Notes under the pieces: model-generated | What the model was told of the DNA's origin: nothing | Seen by the model: the letters and a program-made list of their open reading frames with translations, nothing else | Databases searched by the model: none | From: Bacteroidia bacterium | Lineage (GTDB): Bacteria > Bacteroidota > Bacteroidia > J057 | Assembly (NCBI GenBank): GCA_033391075.1 | Contig: JAWPMV010000001.1 | Location: 5,890,001-5,954,000, forward strand | Length of the DNA: 64,000 bases | Reading direction: 5' to 3' | In this document: positions 62,896-64,000 of the stretch, piece after piece | Layout of the letters: every line of letters starts with the position of its first letter | How positions within the stretch are numbered: the first letter of the stretch is position 1 | Translations under genes and position numbers: made by a program

Positions 62896-63156
62896 AAAGC
62901 GTGTATTAAGGAGAAAATTGAATCAATAAATGGGGAGTTTGGGCTCCCTGCTTTATAAAGATGCTTCAATAAAGTATGCTAAAGAGGAAATAAAGCCGAA
63001 GGAAGTATTAGTGTCGATAGACACAGTATTTCTAAGGACAAAAGGCAGAAGCTTTGCCTTAACCCATCAAAAATTGGAGCTATTTAGGTAGTAATTATGT
63101 AGCAGTATTTTCCTAATTTACTTATTGAATCTATTTAAGCTAATCAGGCAAAACCT

Positions 63157-64000
63157 ATGTCGAATTACAACTACAATTATAATATTGACGCGAAAAAGAA
63201 TATGACCTATGATGCCATTGTCATAGGTTCAGGTATGAGTGGGAGTTGGGCCGCAAAAGAACTTTGTGAAGCCGGGCTGAAAACCCTCGTTCTGGAAAGA
63301 GGAAGAATCGTAAAGCATATTGAGGATTATCCGGATATGCAGAAAGAATCCTGGGATTGGGAACTTCGGGGAGGAGTTACACCTGAAGAAAGGAAAAAAC
63401 ACTACAAAGCCGTTCGTTCCAATTGGTTGGGAGAAGCCAGCAAAAAATTCTGGGCCAATGATGAGGAAAATCCCTATACGGAGATCAAGCCTTTCATGTG
63501 GTTGCGAGCCCATCAGATGGGAGGAAGGTCGCAACTTTGGGGAAAGCAAACCTATCGTTGGAGTGATCTGGATTTTGAAGCCAATGCAAAGGAAGGCATA
63601 GGGGTTGATTGGCCCATCCGCTACAAAGACATTGCTCCCTGGTACAGCCATGTGGAGAAATACATAGGTATTAGTGGGCAGGCATTGGGATTGCCGCAGC
63701 TTCCTGATAGTGAATTCCTGCCTCCTATGCAGCTGAATTGTGTAGAGAAAGATGTAAAAGCGAGAATAGAGAATGCCTTTCCCGGAAGAACCATGACCAT
63801 CGGTCGGGTGGCGCATTTGACTCAACCACATAATGGACGCGGTCAGTGTATGTCTCGAAATAAGTGTAGCATGGGTTGTCCGTATAGTGCTTTCTTTAGC
63901 GCCAATTCCGTTACGCTTCCTGCCGCCAACTATACCGGCAATCTTACGATCAGACCCTGGTCCATTGCTCATTCTGTTATTTATGATGATAAGAAAGGCA
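63157..64000 (+). CDS. GMC-family oxidoreductase, C-terminus cut by window edge
   Basis: The frame opens with ATG at 63157 and has no stop before 64000 (281 residues seen). AIVIGSGMSGSWAAKELCE (20-38) is the FAD-binding fold, and LRAHQMGGRSQLWGKQTYRW is the GMC-type second motif; a cysteine pair (CMSRNKCSMGC, about 228-238) follows, as in GMC dehydrogenases. The C-terminal His/Asn catalytic part lies outside the window. Members oxidise sugars or alcohols such as gluconate, fructose or choline. Confidence 0.88.
   Translation, partial: MSNYNYNYNIDAKKNMTYDAIVIGSGMSGSWAAKELCEAGLKTLVLERGRIVKHIEDYPDMQKESWDWELRGGVTPEERKKHYKAVRSNWLGEASKKFWANDEENPYTEIKPFMWLRAHQMGGRSQLWGKQTYRWSDLDFEANAKEGIGVDWPIRYKDIAPWYSHVEKYIGISGQALGLPQLPDSEFLPPMQLNCVEKDVKARIENAFPGRTMTIGRVAHLTQPHNGRGQCMSRNKCSMGCPYSAFFSANSVTLPAANYTGNLTIRPWSIAHSVIYDDKKG

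Noticed and set aside
63229-63972. A 247-codon open frame on the minus strand
   Set aside because: It is antisense to the GMC oxidoreductase with intact FAD motifs.
1-64000. CRISPR arrays, tRNA or rRNA genes, integrases
   Set aside because: No regularly spaced direct repeats, tRNA cloverleaf with CCA-type ends, rRNA-like tract or transposase/integrase coding sequence was noticed on reading.

Overview
The window is a chromosomal segment of a Bacteroidota bacterium. The grounds are two secreted proteins with type IX secretion (T9SS) C-terminal sorting tails, several matches to the Bacteroidota -7 box TAnnTTTG upstream of genes, a DUF6157 gene, OMP_b-brl-type barrels, many lipoproteins and an LpxR-like barrel. 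GC content looks moderate (mid-40s percent by eye). The gene set (NDH-2, PaaE-like reductase, carotenoid desaturase, FAD/Fe-S dehydrogenase) suggests an aerobic, pigmented, probably environmental member, perhaps of the Saprospirales/Cytophagales side; that placement is inference. No rRNA, tRNA, CRISPR array, integrase or transposase was seen.

Layout. 1-3.6 kb (minus): a truncated CAP-domain lipoprotein, a HipA-like kinase overlapping a DUF3037 gene, DUF6157, a WYL regulator and an SDR. 3.7-10.5 kb: NDH-2, a PaaE-like reductase, a long TPR protein, GlpF and HemW. 10.5-18.6 kb: a Wzz-like protein, a TolB-like lipoprotein, a VanZ-like protein, a T9SS beta-propeller protein, three tandem paralogous barrel-like proteins and a Nudix hydrolase. 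18.7-25.8 kb: CrtI, a J-domain-like protein, a sugar-acid dehydratase, a methyltransferase, a glyoxalase-II-like enzyme, an OmpA protein and a Rieske protein. 25.8-28.6 kb: an Rsb-type partner-switching module (membrane GAF-PP2C, STAS, HATPase). 28.7-34 kb: three consecutive SurA/parvulin-type folding factors plus a MoxR ATPase, closed by a strong terminator. 34.2-48.7 kb: TlpA-like, DinB, FAD/Fe-S dehydrogenase, APC permease, DgkA, an M43 metalloprotease, YjjX, PyrR-PyrB, LptF/G and a patatin. 48.7-56 kb: SnoaL-like, fatty acid hydroxylase, LpxR-like barrel, a stator-like four-gene operon (barrel, zinc ribbon, MotB/ExbD-like, MotA/ExbB-like) and a BASS transporter. 56.1-60.4 kb: a three-gene cassette that I regard as the most interesting locus. 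60.4-64 kb: a cyclase-family hydrolase, an S41-like peptidase and a truncated GMC oxidoreductase.

The 56.3-60.4 kb cassette encodes (i) a class III nucleotide cyclase fused to a SIR2-like domain and a C-terminal effector-associated-type helical domain, (ii) a soluble STAND NTPase core, and (iii) a membrane protein carrying the winged-helix half normally fused to such a STAND protein, then one membrane helix, a periplasmic region and a C-terminal LysM domain. Tight spacing and a clear Shine-Dalgarno before (iii) point to one translational unit. It looks like an envelope-linked signalling or conflict (immune-type) system coupling peptidoglycan contact, NTPase switching and a nucleotide messenger; this function is inferred from domains only.

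The non-coding part is rich in structured repeats. I see three families: (a) about 97-bp two-hairpin elements, four copies all on the same strand, whose stems differ in sequence but stay paired; (b) palindromic TGTCAT...ATGACA elements, three copies; (c) G/T-rich AAACGTGTTRGGGTGTTRG-type elements, four copies.
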